NCBI GenBank assembly: GCA_963971305.1
Contig: OZ020307.1
Location: 11,855,501 to 11,919,500, forward strand
Length of the DNA: 64,000 nucleotides
Direction: 5' to 3'
Source of the DNA: Arcuatula senhousia
Lineage: Eukaryota; Mollusca; Bivalvia; Mytilida; Mytilidae
This document shows positions 54,151-64,000 of this stretch, piece by piece (the first letter of the stretch is position 1; each line of letters opens with the position of its first letter). The notes beneath the pieces were generated by a model that was given only the letters and a program-made list of their open reading frames with translations, was not told the DNA's origin and did not search any database. The position numbers and the translations under genes were made by a program.

Positions 54151-54247
54151 TTCCAAAAAGTTAACGCCGCCGCCGCTGCCGCCGCCGCTGCCGCCGCCGG
54201 TAAAGTAACACCTATGTCCCGCTCTGCTTCGCAGGCGAGACAAAAAT
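53333..54247 (+). mobile_element. Family A-type element A4, truncated by the satellite
   Basis: A 174-bp tandem array is followed by AACTTTTCCAAAAAGTTAAC, a GCCGCCGCCGCTGCC run, GGTAAAGTAACACC and TCTGCTTCGCAGGCGAGACA, AAAA, the family A hairpin end. The opposite end is lost at the satellite. Confidence 0.6.
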
Positions 54248-54509
54248 GGAGTTTTGGGACGATTGTGGAACATGGGATTCCAAATCAACGTCCACAAAAA
54301 CTACATATTTTGTCAAACAAAGCGATAGAAATTTGGTATCTGTTTTAAAAAAGAATGGCCTTTATTGCAAAGAAATTAAAAAGATTTATTTACAATCCTA
54401 CCAGACATTAAATACAACTGATATTTTAATCTTATTAATTATCATTATTTTTACATTGAATAAAAAATATTTATTTTTTGACTTTTTGTCTATAGAAATC
54501 TTTCTTGTC

Positions 54510-54605
54510 GTTAAAAAAAATCTTTCTTGTCGGTTCTTGACGCTTCTTGTCGCTTCTTGACGCTTCTTGTCGGTTCTTGACGCTTCTTGTCGCTAAATAG
54601 TGAGA
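54510..54605 (+). repeat. TTCTTGTCGC/TTCTTGACGC decamer repeat, copy 2
   Basis: About eight alternating 10-bp words, then GTCGCTAAATAGTGAGACCC. Inverse of 36735-36800. Confidence 0.7.
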
Positions 54606-55779
54606 CCCAACAGAACAGTTTTTTTTTCATCATACGTGGTAAGAGTCACCATCTTCAATACCTAAACTGGTTCCCGACATAATTTCTAAACTCTTAACCA
54701 GAAACATCATTAGCATTTATTTGTGGCTGCTAAACTTAAATTTGAAGTCAATTATTCTGCGTTATAGGGTAACTTTTGAGACAAACAAACTATTATTTAT
54801 TTGCTTATTCAGATTTTCATTTTTATGCAACCATCTTATGCAGAAATAGTTCAAATTTTTACATCTAGAATAAACTTTCACTTGAGCATATTAGGCTAAT
54901 GCTTTGTGGTGCAGGCAAATAAACGTTATTTATATTGTTATTTGATGAAATTGATTTAGAATGTGCATGAATGATTGTTGTTAATTTAAATAAAAGATAT
55001 TTGCAACTAGCCTAGGCCTGGAGCATAGGCAAGTCATGTGACCCAAACATTATATTGGGGTACCTTAAAGGGAAAAAAATAATATACTACATGTAATTAC
55101 TTTTAACATGTCATGCTTGACCTTCTTATTATTGTACTATTAAGCTTTTGATTAATTAAAAGAAAATTCTGTTGAAGATTTTTAGTGGAAAGGTGATGTA
55201 AGTTTTTGCAATGATTTGGTCTTGAGTTATACATATAAGTTACGATGATGTAAACCTCCCTACGTTTCTCTCCGTGAGGGTTATGATTCCTACCCATTGA
55301 CCCTGACGGAGCATAACAATTTTCTTAAATACACTCTTAAATTAATATGATGTTATATTTTCATACGAAAAAATGTGGTAGGGGATAAGTTCAATCCAAT
55401 GTGTTGATAAGTTTTCAGATATATCATAAATTTAATAATATCAATTACTAAGTAATTAAACATTCAAAAGTCAATTTGATCATTGATAATGGTGTAAAAT
55501 AAATTACTCCGCAAATAATAATTGGTCTGGGTCAAAAGTCGTCTTTTTTAATGCGTACTCGAGCCCCACCAATTGGTTTCACTGTGCTCCATTGAGAGTA
55601 ATGGGTGGGAGTCGTAACCTTCACAGAGAGAATCTTAACTAGTCTTGAGTGTCATCCAGCATTGTGTAATTTTTTTTGAAAATCCTTTTCACTTCCCCTT
55701 TAGATTACAAAAATGATTGCAAACCATTGAAAACAATAGAAACCAAACAATAGAGCTGAATACTAAAACAAAACAGGGT
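54606..55779. other. Spacer
   Basis: AT-rich; no gene or repeat family recognised. Confidence 0.35.
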
Positions 55780-57371
55780 CAGGCTACCTTCAGGTCAGGT
55801 GAGCTATTGTCATTACAAGACGTCCCTCTTAATTGTTAGTCCATTAACTTTCCTTCAAAGATATTCTTGGAAACCACTTAAGGGATTACTTTTTAACTTT
55901 GTACACTTGATCTTAAGAAAAGTTTGTGAAATTTATTCACAATGACCATGCAACCAACATGGCCGTTGTTGATAAAATTAGAACAAGTGGGTCAGACCAT
56001 AGTTTTAGGCTGATACTATTGTAGCTCGTAAAGTATAAGAAATAGAGAAAATCCCAAGCAACCATCTATCTTCAGCATCAACAGCTCTACTAAACTCGAC
56101 CAGTCGGTGAGTGATTCAGGCTTAGGGGAGCCTTTAGTTTTGCTTATAAAACCATTCAGTAAAAAATCCAGGAAAAATCTGATGCAAATATCCTTTTTCA
56201 GCATCATAAGCTCTACAAATATCTCCTTTAAGTCAAAGTTGTCAAATCTAGATGACCCCTTGGCTTACAGATGGGCCCTTAAAGTTAAAGAAATATTTTT
56301 TTTCAATGTTTTTTTATGGCCCGACCACGTGTGGATAGACCATATAGTTTTACCCTTGTCCGTCTGTACATCCGTAACACTTTGGTTAAGTTCTTGGTTA
56401 AGGTCCATTACTCGGATACTAGATGTTGTGGGTCAATGATAATTCACCACCAGATGGGTCTTGGGTAGGGCTACACCACCCACTAGAAATTAGGTCACTG
56501 TGATCTGTATTTTATGCATGAATGACTTCGGTTAAGTTCTTGGTTAAGGTCCATAACTTGGATACTAGATGTTGGCGGTCAATGATATTTCACTACTAGA
56601 TGTGTCTTAGGTAAGGTGACACCACCCACTAGAAATTAGGTCACTGTGACCTATATTTTATGCATGAATGACTTTGGTTAAGTACTTGGTTAAGGTCCAT
56701 ATCTTAGATACTACATGTTGATGGTCAATGGTATTTCACCACTAGATGTGTCATGGGTAACATGGCACCACCCAATAAAAATTAGGTCACTGTGATCTAT
56801 ATTTTATGCATGAACGACTTCGGTTAAGTTCTTGGTTAAGGTCCATAACTTGGATACTAGATGTTGAGAGTCAATGATATTTCACCACTAGATGTGTCTT
56901 GGGTAAAGTGACACCATCCACTAGAAATGAGGTCACTGTGACCTATATTTTGCGCATGAATGACTTTGGTTAAGTTCTTGGTTAAGGTCCATATCATGAA
57001 TTCTACATGTGAGGGGTCAATAATATTTCACTACTCGATGAGTCTTGGTAACATGGCACCACCCACCAGAAATAAGGTCAAAGCGACCTATATTTTACAC
57101 ATGAACACTTTTGATCAATTTCTTTGTAAAGGTCCATATCCCAGGTAATACACATTGAGGGTCAATGATATTTCAAGAACGGGAGGGCCATCCTGTGGCT
57201 CATAGACACATTTTCTAGTTTACCTATAGAATGAAACTATTTGAGATGTTACCTTAAGTGGAATAGCCCTTAAAAAGTCTCCATTTGGTTAAAATTGTCA
57301 GATGACGACCCCAAGAAGAGCCTTGTGACTGAAGGACCAAGTGAATGATTCAGGCCCCTGGGAGCCTTTTG
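55780..57371 (-). mobile_element. Family B element B8, split by a 146-bp array
   Basis: Start GGTCAGGTGAGCTATTGTCA with half of the usual hairpin, then GGCCGTTGTTGATAAAATTAG. It is interrupted at about 56330-57180 by tandem units. It ends GACCAAGTGAATGATTCAGG, CCCCTGGGAGCC. An inner GTGAGTGATTCAGGCTTAGG at 56109 suggests two family B pieces. Confidence 0.5.
56335..57180 (+). repeat. Family C-type tandem array, 146-bp units
   Basis: GGTTAAGTTCTTGGTTAAGG at 56394, 56530, 56676, 56822 and 56968 (steps 136, 146, 146, 146), with a last degenerate unit near 57113. Each has CACCACTAGATGTGTCTTGG, AGAAATTAGGTCACTGTGA and TTATGCATGAATGACTT. Confidence 0.75.
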
Positions 57372-57596
57372 TTTACTGGTACATGTTGTTTTTTTTTACC
57401 TATAGAAAAAAAAACTTTAATAGATAGAGTCCAAATGTTGCTTGCTGAAACCTTCAGCTTATTGAGCTCTACAAAATTCTTGGATCAACATTGTCAGATT
57501 TCCTCTTATAGGTGTTATGGCTGCTTATAATTGCACATGTTTTTCTAATTATATTTCTTATGGTTTGAATTTATGTTTAGTTAAAAGTCTATCACC
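57372..57596. repeat. Family B remnant and possible 5' flank of the ORF at 57597
   Basis: AAATGTTGCTTGCTGAAACC, TTCAGCTTATTGAGCTCTAC is family B. A TTATGTTTAG just before TTAAAAG (about 57580) could be a splice acceptor for the next exon. Confidence 0.35.
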
Positions 57597-57839
57597 ATGC
57601 CTTCAATCAAGCTGAAGAAAAAGACTCAGGAATATCTAGCTGAAAAGGAAAGGAGCAAACAGACAGCCAAGGAAACAGTAGAAAAGGAACCAGTCAATCC
57701 TGTACCGCCTAAGAAAAAAGACCAAAAAACCAAAAAGAGAGATAAATCTGTAGAGAATGCAGATGTACCAATTATACTTGAAAAGAGGAAAAGAACTGTA
57801 CCACCTGGAGAACAAAAACTTGCTGATTGGTTTGTATAA
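57597..57839 (+). CDS. Small lysine-rich protein of unknown function (80 codons)
   Basis: ATG, preceded by an in-frame TAA 12 nt upstream, opens an 80-codon frame ending TAA/TGATAA. The protein is strongly basic and probably disordered: MPSIKLKKKTQEYLAEKERS, a PPKKKDQKTKKRDK nuclear-localisation-like stretch, and a C-terminus KRKRTVPPGEQKLADWFV. The end QKLADWF is reminiscent of, but not a match to, a PCNA-binding box. AATAAA signals at 57994 and 58003 fit a short 3' UTR. Purine-rich codon use stands out from the flanking repeats. I do not recognise the family. It may be a single-exon gene or the last exon of one. Confidence 0.55.
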   Translation: MPSIKLKKKTQEYLAEKERSKQTAKETVEKEPVNPVPPKKKDQKTKKRDKSVENADVPIILEKRKRTVPPGEQKLADWFV

Positions 57840-57993
57840 TGATAAAAATCTAATTTATATAATCTTCCTTTGTGTTTTATGTTATACATGTACATGTTTA
57901 GTTATACATGTTTATACATGCACATGTATTATGTTTGTTTCACTTTATGTCTGTTGCCATAACCATTTGATGTAAATGTGTTAGTGCTAAAAA

Positions 57994-58008
57994 AATAAAT
58001 ATAATAAA
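57994..58008 (+). promoter_or_regulatory. Candidate poly(A) signals for the 57597 ORF
   Basis: AATAAA at 57994-57999 and 58003-58008, about 160 bp after the stop codon, followed by T-rich sequence. Confidence 0.45.
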
Positions 58009-58158
58009 ATATATTATTATTGAATTAAATTATCTATTCTATACAGTAAGTCATTTTATTGGTGCTACATGTAGTATTTTTTGCAGTTTACTTTAAAATT
58101 GTGAAAAATTTAACTGTATTATTCTAGATTGACAGAATTCAGTATTTTCCTGCTTTGA

Positions 58159-58362
58159 TACTGTGGTTTCATTATTATTTGTGGGGTATTAATTTTAGTG
58201 GTTTTTCGTGGGTGGCCTTAATCCACCACGGAAAGGAAATTTTACATTGATCTACATGCTTCAGACTTCAGAACATCGAATTTAAGAATCCATGAAATGA
58301 TCCTTTTTCTTCAAACCATGAAAATTGGTACCCACGAAAGTAAATGAATCCACAGTAATTAG
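58159..58362. mobile_element. MITE with ACTGTGGWTTCATT ends
   Basis: ACTGTGGTTTCATTATTATT, TGTGGG at the left; CCCACGAAAGTAAATGAATC, CACAGT at the right. Interior includes GTGGTTTTTCGTGGGTGGCC. About 200 bp, no ORF. Confidence 0.6.
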
Positions 58363-58464
58363 CTTGATATTTCCTATGTTGTTACTGATAACTAATTTAG
58401 TATTTTCTCCTAAATTTACTTTTATTTCCATTTTCCTACTCACACTCACAGTTCTATTTTTCAG

Positions 58465-58636
58465 GCTGACAGAGCATATTGAATCAAGAGATGGATCTAG
58501 TGTATCCTTCCAGACACTGTTTGAATTCTTCACAGATTTTTGTGCTGAGCAAGATCTACCAGTGACCATAGATACAACACATTTCAACAGAGTAATGATG
58601 TTTCTACCTTCAATATTCCATCTAGCCAAGTTGTAA
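58465..58636 (+). CDS. Possible terminal coding exon, unknown protein
   Basis: A good acceptor (ttctatttttcag) opens a frame reading LTEHIESRDGSSVSFQTLFE, FFTDFCAEQDLPVTIDTTHF and NRVMMFLPSIFHLAKL, then TAA at 58634-58636. Amino-acid use looks like a folded globular protein, unlike the repeats around it. No family recognised, no upstream exon found, no AATAAA close by. It could belong with the ORF at 57597 only as an alternative product, since that ORF has its own stop. Confidence 0.35.
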
Positions 58637-60821
58637 ATTCTGTTATATTTAGGGCATTTTTTCTTTGAATTGTTATCCAATTTTCATTTCGGATTACCTT
58701 TGTTAATTTCTGGCTGGATTTCAAAGTTCAGGGGTTATAAACTGGTAAATTTTGGGGATGGTGTGGAAGAAATTTTCGTAACAATTTTCTCAACAACTAC
58801 TGACTACAGTCATTTAATATTTGGTATACAACATCAGGATTTGGTTTCATAATGTGGGGTTCGAAATCAGGTCTGTTTGTCATCTACTTCCTGTTCAAAG
58901 AAATCCAGCCATTTTTGACAGATTTTGTTCTTTTAAAAACATACAAAAGTTGAAGTCTTTAAAAAAATATTTATTTCGATGAAACTGCTTCTTGTTTAAA
59001 TTAGTACTTATTTCAACTATGATTTTCTCAGCCTTGTGTTAGTGGATTAAATAGTTACCTGTCTAGTGCCCTTTTTTCATGGGCTCCTGTTTCCCTTGTC
59101 AGTAAAACTGTCTGTAACTTTGTAACCAACCATATAACTCCAATAATGAGTAATCATGGATGCTGTATCGTGTACATTTATTCCATATTGCATTAGACAC
59201 CTCCTTTTTTGTACACATTGGACTGAATGTGTACCCCCTCCCCTCCCCCTTTTTAAGAGCCAATCCATGAGAAAATCATGCAAAATGGTCCAGGTTGCAA
59301 CTTTGAGAAACCTTAAAAAGTTATATATACCTGATAGGTATTTGCATAAGAAGTATTTTTGCACCACAAAAAAAATTCCCAGATGTTACTATTTTTAGTA
59401 ACATGCATTTCTATTTTTAGAACAAGTTCAGAATTTAAAATTAGCGATTTTAGACAAAAATTGCCACTTTTTGTGAATATATTTTGAGGAATAATGAATA
59501 GGTAATGTCATAATACTTAAAGGGAATATTCAGTTGGACATGTTCTCTAAGAAAATCAACCATATAGAGCTATATTAGAAAAATTGGCACTTTGCCAAGA
59601 TTTTCAAAAATGTTGATAAAATTCACCATTTGAACCGGCATATGTCTGTAGAGCTATTTTGGCCAAGACAACGCCTATAATCACCCAAATTTTATTTAAA
59701 CACATAGTTTTTGCATGGAAATAAGCATATCAAAAGTTTCCTGATCGAAAAATGATACACTTTGACACTACAGCCTGTCAAAAATGGCCAATTGTTCACA
59801 AAGTTTGCCAATTATTTTGCCTCAATTTGTTTTAAGTCGATGTGGTATATTTATTCTGTATATATATTTTGTGTATATATTTGGGTATTATCATATAGTA
59901 AATGAGAATGATAGCATAAATATGAAATTTCATAGTTTGTATGGTCAAACTTTTAAGATCATCTGGCTTTATCCATATTAAAGTCCTAAGTACCAGTTCA
60001 ACTAAGAATCATGCAAAATGCATTGGACCAGTGGCACATTGAATAAAAATCCAAACAAATTGATTTAAATAATGATAACATTGTATTTATAATGAAGTAG
60101 ATACACAATGTCACACCATTAGACAGTACTGCATGGTAATGTAAAATACAGTGTATAAAAAAAGAGAATGTGTCACAGATACTTTACTCGCAGCTTTGGT
60201 ACAAAATGGTGAACATGAGTCTCTCAGATGGACAGACAGAAAAACGGGAATATTGTTGATTGAAATATTTAGTCCTTGAATGAACTAGTGTACAAAATTT
60301 CATTAAGATCAGACTTGTAGTTTAAGCAACTGAGTTGGCAAGATAAAAGATAGAACAAAACGAAGCATCATAGGATAGCTGTTGAAAACAGTGCAGTGTA
60401 CACTATTTCATGAAGATGCACGATGCTAACTTTTACAGAAAGAGCAATGGTGAAGCAAAATATGACAGAGCAGGGCAGATGAAAAGATATATCATAGTCT
60501 GCAATATAACTATAAAATTCCACAACAAATCTGGTGAAGTTAATCAAATAATTTTTCTGACATTATGATAGGTGCTATTTACAAAAATTTACATATAGCG
60601 TATAAGTGGTTTTTTTTGGTGATTTAATTTTTTGCTTTAATCCTGATCATTTTTCAATCCCGAAAAAATATCCCGCAAAAATAAAATTTGTAAATAAAAG
60701 AATACTTAGAGGTAAAATCTTATTCATTAAAATTGGAACTCACTAATAATAAAACACTAAATTTTCTCCTCTAAATGCAAAATTTTACTCCTGCAAAAAA
60801 AAACCACTTATACGGTAAGTA
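58637..60821. other. Spacer between the two gene candidates
   Basis: AT-rich; no repeat family or gene identified. 59470-59800 contains several TTGCCA / GCCAATT words without regular spacing. Confidence 0.35.
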
Positions 60822-60827
60822 TTTATT
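60822..60827 (-). promoter_or_regulatory. Candidate poly(A) signal of the C2H2/DDE gene
   Basis: AATAAA on the - strand about 115 bp beyond the stop at 60942. Confidence 0.45.
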
Positions 60828-60941
60828 CATTTCTATTTCTTCATTAAAACAGAGGTAATTAATGATTTCAAAGGTTGCCTCATCAATAAAATTTGAAAAA
60901 ACATTAGGTACATTCTTAAAATGGGACAATTCAATTCTTGG

Positions 60942-61709
60942 TTACATAAGATCCAATGATAGTTCATCTGCATCTGTAGCCATTGCAACTAGGACCATTT
61001 CTGCATGGTAGTCAAGTGTATTTAATTCAGCTACAACCTGTTGAAGATCTTCATCATTTTTTATTTCCTCAACTTGGATTGCTTCTACTGGTAATGGTTT
61101 ATTTGGTGGAACACCTTTTCGCACAAAATTTGCAAACAAACTTCTAATTTGTGAAGGAGATAACCATTCATCTTCTGTAAATTCCTTTTGACCACTCTCA
61201 GTCCTTTTTGTTTTCAATTCATTTGAAATGTCGTCAAAATTTGGCCGTTTTTTAGTTCTTTCAAAGTAGGGAACCATAGAAGCAATGTAATCTTTAACCT
61301 TTGTGGTAAATCGCTTGCTCTTCCTGTGAGATTTCAAAGCCCATCCTTCAGGACATTGACAGATTACAGATTCTGATGAATGTAGGGATTTCACATTCTT
61401 CTTGTGTTCTCTATCTACTGCAATGCATTTTTCAGTCCATGTTTTTTTTATTGTGTCAAAGGGGTCTTCCCTATCCTTGTAGTTGTGGTTACCGAGGCTG
61501 AGATGGTTATCTAGGAAGCACACCTTTGTATATACCTTGTTGCATGACTGTACAGGACATGGGTAAAATATTGGAGCATTACTTTCCACAGTTTGCTCCT
61601 GATTGTTTTCAGTGCCTTGTTCATTTATGTCAATATCAGGAACAGGTTGTTGTTCAACATGAACTTTCATTGAACCGCTATCCTTTGGAATAGGAAAACC
61701 TTCATCAAC
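60942..61709 (-). CDS. C2H2/DDE-like gene, last coding exon
   Basis: Acceptor ttttttacag (AG at 61711-61710) opens a phase-0 exon of 256 codons ending TAA. A single C2H2 finger is visible: CPVQSC, then NKVYTKVCFLDN, then HLSLGNH (C-x4-C-x12-H-x5-H). It follows an acidic, Gln-rich segment. After the finger come basic sequence (KSHRKSKRFTTKVKDYIASM) and a probable DNA- or protein-binding helix region (EDEWLSPSQIRSLFANFVRK), then an acidic tail. Which protein family this belongs to I cannot name. Confidence 0.8.
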   Translation of the reverse strand, partial: VDEGFPIPKDSGSMKVHVEQQPVPDIDINEQGTENNQEQTVESNAPIFYPCPVQSCNKVYTKVCFLDNHLSLGNHNYKDREDPFDTIKKTWTEKCIAVDREHKKNVKSLHSSESVICQCPEGWALKSHRKSKRFTTKVKDYIASMVPYFERTKKRPNFDDISNELKTKRTESGQKEFTEDEWLSPSQIRSLFANFVRKGVPPNKPLPVEAIQVEEIKNDEDLQQVVAELNTLDYHAEMVLVAMATDADELSLDLM

Positions 61710-61749
61710 CTGTAAAAAATTTGATAAGATGTACATTGTACACGTAACA

Positions 61750-62000
61750 ATTAAGAGGCCCCTAGATGCATGTGTAGGTCACTTGGCTTATGGCTATATG
61801 TGGCCTAATTATATCATATAGCTCTACATAAGTCTCATTTGGTCCACCCTTGTCAGGCAAAACCCTGTAGGAGTTATTGCCCTTTTAAAGGTAAAATTGA
61901 TTTTTTTTCTTCTGAAACTATAACCATTGCAGAAAGAGAAAACTTTTGCTTTATGAAATGTTCAGTGTATTGATATCTATCAGCAAAAAATCTTATGCTG
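61750..62000 (-). repeat. Family B fragment in an intron
   Basis: AAGAGGCCCCTAGATGCATG (variant of the GGCTCC signature), CTCATTTGGTCCACCCTTGT, CAGGCAAAACCC and GAGTTATTGCCC are family B words. Truncated. Confidence 0.5.
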
Positions 62001-62174
62001 TGTTCATGGTTTTATTCTGGAAGTGAATATAAATTGTTTTGTAGTCTGAAATATATTTATATTTGGATGGAAAATTAGCTGTAAAGTTTGAAGTTGTAAC
62101 TACCCTAATACATGTGTTCGCCGTTATCAATAAAAGTATCTTGTAGATAACTATACCATGTATGCATATCTTAC

Positions 62175-62448
62175 CACAAATCCATTGAGAGTTGAAGTGT
62201 CTTTGAACTGTGAGCTAGGGATAAGAGAACCAGGACCAACATTGTAAGCCTTTCGACAGATGACTCCATTTGGTGTAAACTCAAAATTACTCATGAAGCT
62301 GATGTTTGGTATCTTAGTGAGCATCTTTCTCTCTTCCTGTGTGTCTATGGATACAACAGAGGCCACCACCCCTTTCACACCACCATTTGCATGCAGAGCT
62401 TCTCTTACATCTTTAGCAGTAAGAATATCATGACCCTCACCAGAGTAA
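62175..62448 (-). CDS. C2H2/DDE-like gene, middle exon
   Basis: Acceptor ttatatttgcag (AG at 62450-62449), donor TTTGTG|gtaaga (GT at 62174-62173), 274 bp. The first base completes the Ser codon split at 63158. It reads SGEGHDILTAKDVREALHAN, GGVKGVVASVVSID and FMSNFEFTPNGVICRKAYN. It continues the catalytic-like exon; the GVVASVVSID stretch could be a further strand of that fold. Confidence 0.82.
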
Positions 62449-63157
62449 CTGCAAATATAATACAAAATTATGAAATGATGAAGAGAAACTTTTGAGACTG
62501 TAATCACATTTGAAAAAATGATTATCCAAACTATTTCTCAAATGGCAAAAAAATAGGCTCATGACGTCAAAACTTTGTGTTTGCAAATATTGTTTGTGAA
62601 TGATACTAACAAGCTTTTATCATTACATTTGATAATTCTAAATATTGTATTTGTAAAGAATGTAGTATAGTGTGCCATATTTGGGCATGGTACAGTATTT
62701 TTAATCATTATCATTTCCTGTGCTTGTTTGTGTGTCTGTGCGGCCCGGCCTTCTCGCTGTCATCATAAGTTTTCCGCACTTTTTAAAAAAAACCTTATAC
62801 ATGTACATGTATACAGATATTTGGTACATGTATGTGCCAGTATTAAAAGACAACTCATGTGTAATTATATGATTGCATAAAAAATAATCAAAAATTTTAT
62901 ATGAATTTTGAAGGTAATCCACATTTCATTACCATTTAAATTTTTGCTTATATTTGGTGATGGCATTGGTTCAAAAGGTAGCACCTGTTGATTTACAAAA
63001 TGTACTAGTCTATCATTATACTTATACAGAAATTGGATTTTGCTAAAATGACAAATTCCTGCATGATATTATACATGTAATTATAACTGATCATGATACA
63101 AATGGTAATGGGATGTGGTTTTTCGCAATTTCATAAAATATACCAACGTGATCATAC

Positions 63158-64000
63158 CTTAAAATATGCATTTTGCAGTGAGCTGTTTTGGCATCACAAA
63201 TGTCTTTCCCACTTTGGGCCTCGCTGAAGTTGAATTCTCTTACTGTAATATTGTTTGTGGAATCTCGGTTTAAATGATGAAGGAATGAAATGAGTGATGA
63301 GCTGTGGTAACACCCTGCATTGTCACTCTTCAGGAAAGCTTCCTTGATTTGTGTCCTGGCTTCTAAATATTGGAAGATGTCCTTGATTATATGGGCTACT
63401 GAAAACCAACCCTGAATACCTAACTCCAAAACATGTACAAAGGTGTTAACAGTAAAGTCCGAATTTGGAGATGGTGTAATGACACAGGATACATGCCAAC
63501 TTATGCCTTTTTTGCCGAAGAATTCCATCTGATTTTCCCTGTGTTTTATGGGTAGAAGTTTCATGGCCCAGTCCATGATGATAAGACACTGGTCAGGGTG
63601 GAGATTAGCAAGAACATTTTGTCGGGCATTTTCTTGATGAACTGTTCTTATGCAGTGAGCCCGCCATTGTAAGACGCTAGAGTTTGCATATTTCATATCA
63701 TGATCAATCTCTTCTTTGATGTCATTGGGTAAGTTCTGTTCCATTGATATAACAACATCATTCATTTCACTGATTAAGGAGTCAACTGTTGAGCAATCAT
63801 CACACCCTTGGTCGTGAGAATGTTGACATTCCTCTTTGAATGGCTTACTGGTAGGATCGCTTAGACTGTGGACAGAACAGTGTGCTGCACAAGGTGATGA
63901 TATTTCAACATGACCTTTCATCTCGAATTTCAGATGCTGATTGACATGAGTTATTAAAGACTTGAATTTAGTAACTTTGGTTGTGTCTAAACCAAACATC
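63158..64000 (-). CDS. C2H2/DDE-like gene, exon with integrase-like acidic residues (5' cut by the window)
   Basis: Open from the window edge down to the donor TTAAG|gtatga (GT at 63157-63156). Cys/His-rich start (SSPCAAHCSVHSLS, CQHSHDQGCDDC), possibly metal-binding. Then LIIMDWAMKLL, KSDNAGCYHSSSL and NFSEAQSGKDICDAKTAHCK. The first two Asp and the Glu are spaced D-x82-D-x33-E. SDNAG..H resembles the SDNG motif of integrase-fold transposases. The whole suggests an RNase H-like DDE domain in a host or transposon-derived gene. The protein starts outside the window, so length and N-terminus are unknown. Confidence 0.75.

Noticed and set aside
54150..54210. Poly-alanine-like coding stretch (GCCGCCGCC)
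   Set aside because: Part of the family A element end, also seen inverted or diverged at 7228, 12770 and 29145.

Overview
This window is eukaryotic, AT-rich and dominated by repeats. It has GT-AG introns, long 3' UTRs, poly(A) hexamers and many nested interspersed repeats. Animal orthologues (TNRC6/GW182 and the mitochondrial enoyl-CoA isomerase ECI1), together with repeat types I associate with bivalves (pearl-like elements with ACGG microsatellites, GCGAGCGAAGCGAAGCTC elements, TGACCTTGACCT-rich arrays), point to a marine bivalve, most likely a mussel. The species is an inference.

Host genes, left to right. (1) The last two exons of a TNRC6/GW182 gene (73-966, + strand) encode the RRM and C-terminus of the miRNA silencing scaffold; a long 3' UTR follows. 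(2) An ECI1 gene on the - strand runs from about 32858 down to 17435. Seven exons can be reconstructed from splice sites and homology, including a 20-nt microexon. Its first exon was not found. (3) A small lysine-rich ORF (57597-57839, +) is followed by a possible exon (58465-58636, +). (4) The 3' part of a three-exon gene on the - strand (60942 to beyond 64000) encodes a C2H2 finger and an integrase-like DDE arrangement.

The rest is mobile DNA. A complete DIRS-type tyrosine-recombinase retrotransposon (20531-26078) lies inside ECI1 with inverted terminal repeats, an internal complementary region and gag, RT/RNase H and recombinase frames. At 35376-35855 is a miniature LTR element (TRIM) whose 186-bp LTRs each contain a tRNA-like Pol III promoter. 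At 42895-48914 is a 6-kb DNA element with perfect 68-bp inverted repeats that begin CACAGTG and with 5-bp target duplications, which suggests a Transib/RAG-like relative. At 49960-50699 is a hAT-like element with a paralogous empty site about 1.6 kb away. Decayed Penelope-like and non-LTR retrotransposon pieces lie at 46988-47730 and 33560-34650.

Much of the remainder is a mosaic of a few families (called A to G here). Several share one layout: internal tandem repeats of about 144-180 bp, a short GACGG- or CGCCGC-type run, a terminal hairpin and an A-rich tail. There are also satellite-like arrays: 6 x 146 bp, 53-bp units over 2.4 kb, 174 bp x about 4.5, and about 180 bp x 4. No rRNA gene, CRISPR array or functional tRNA gene was seen.
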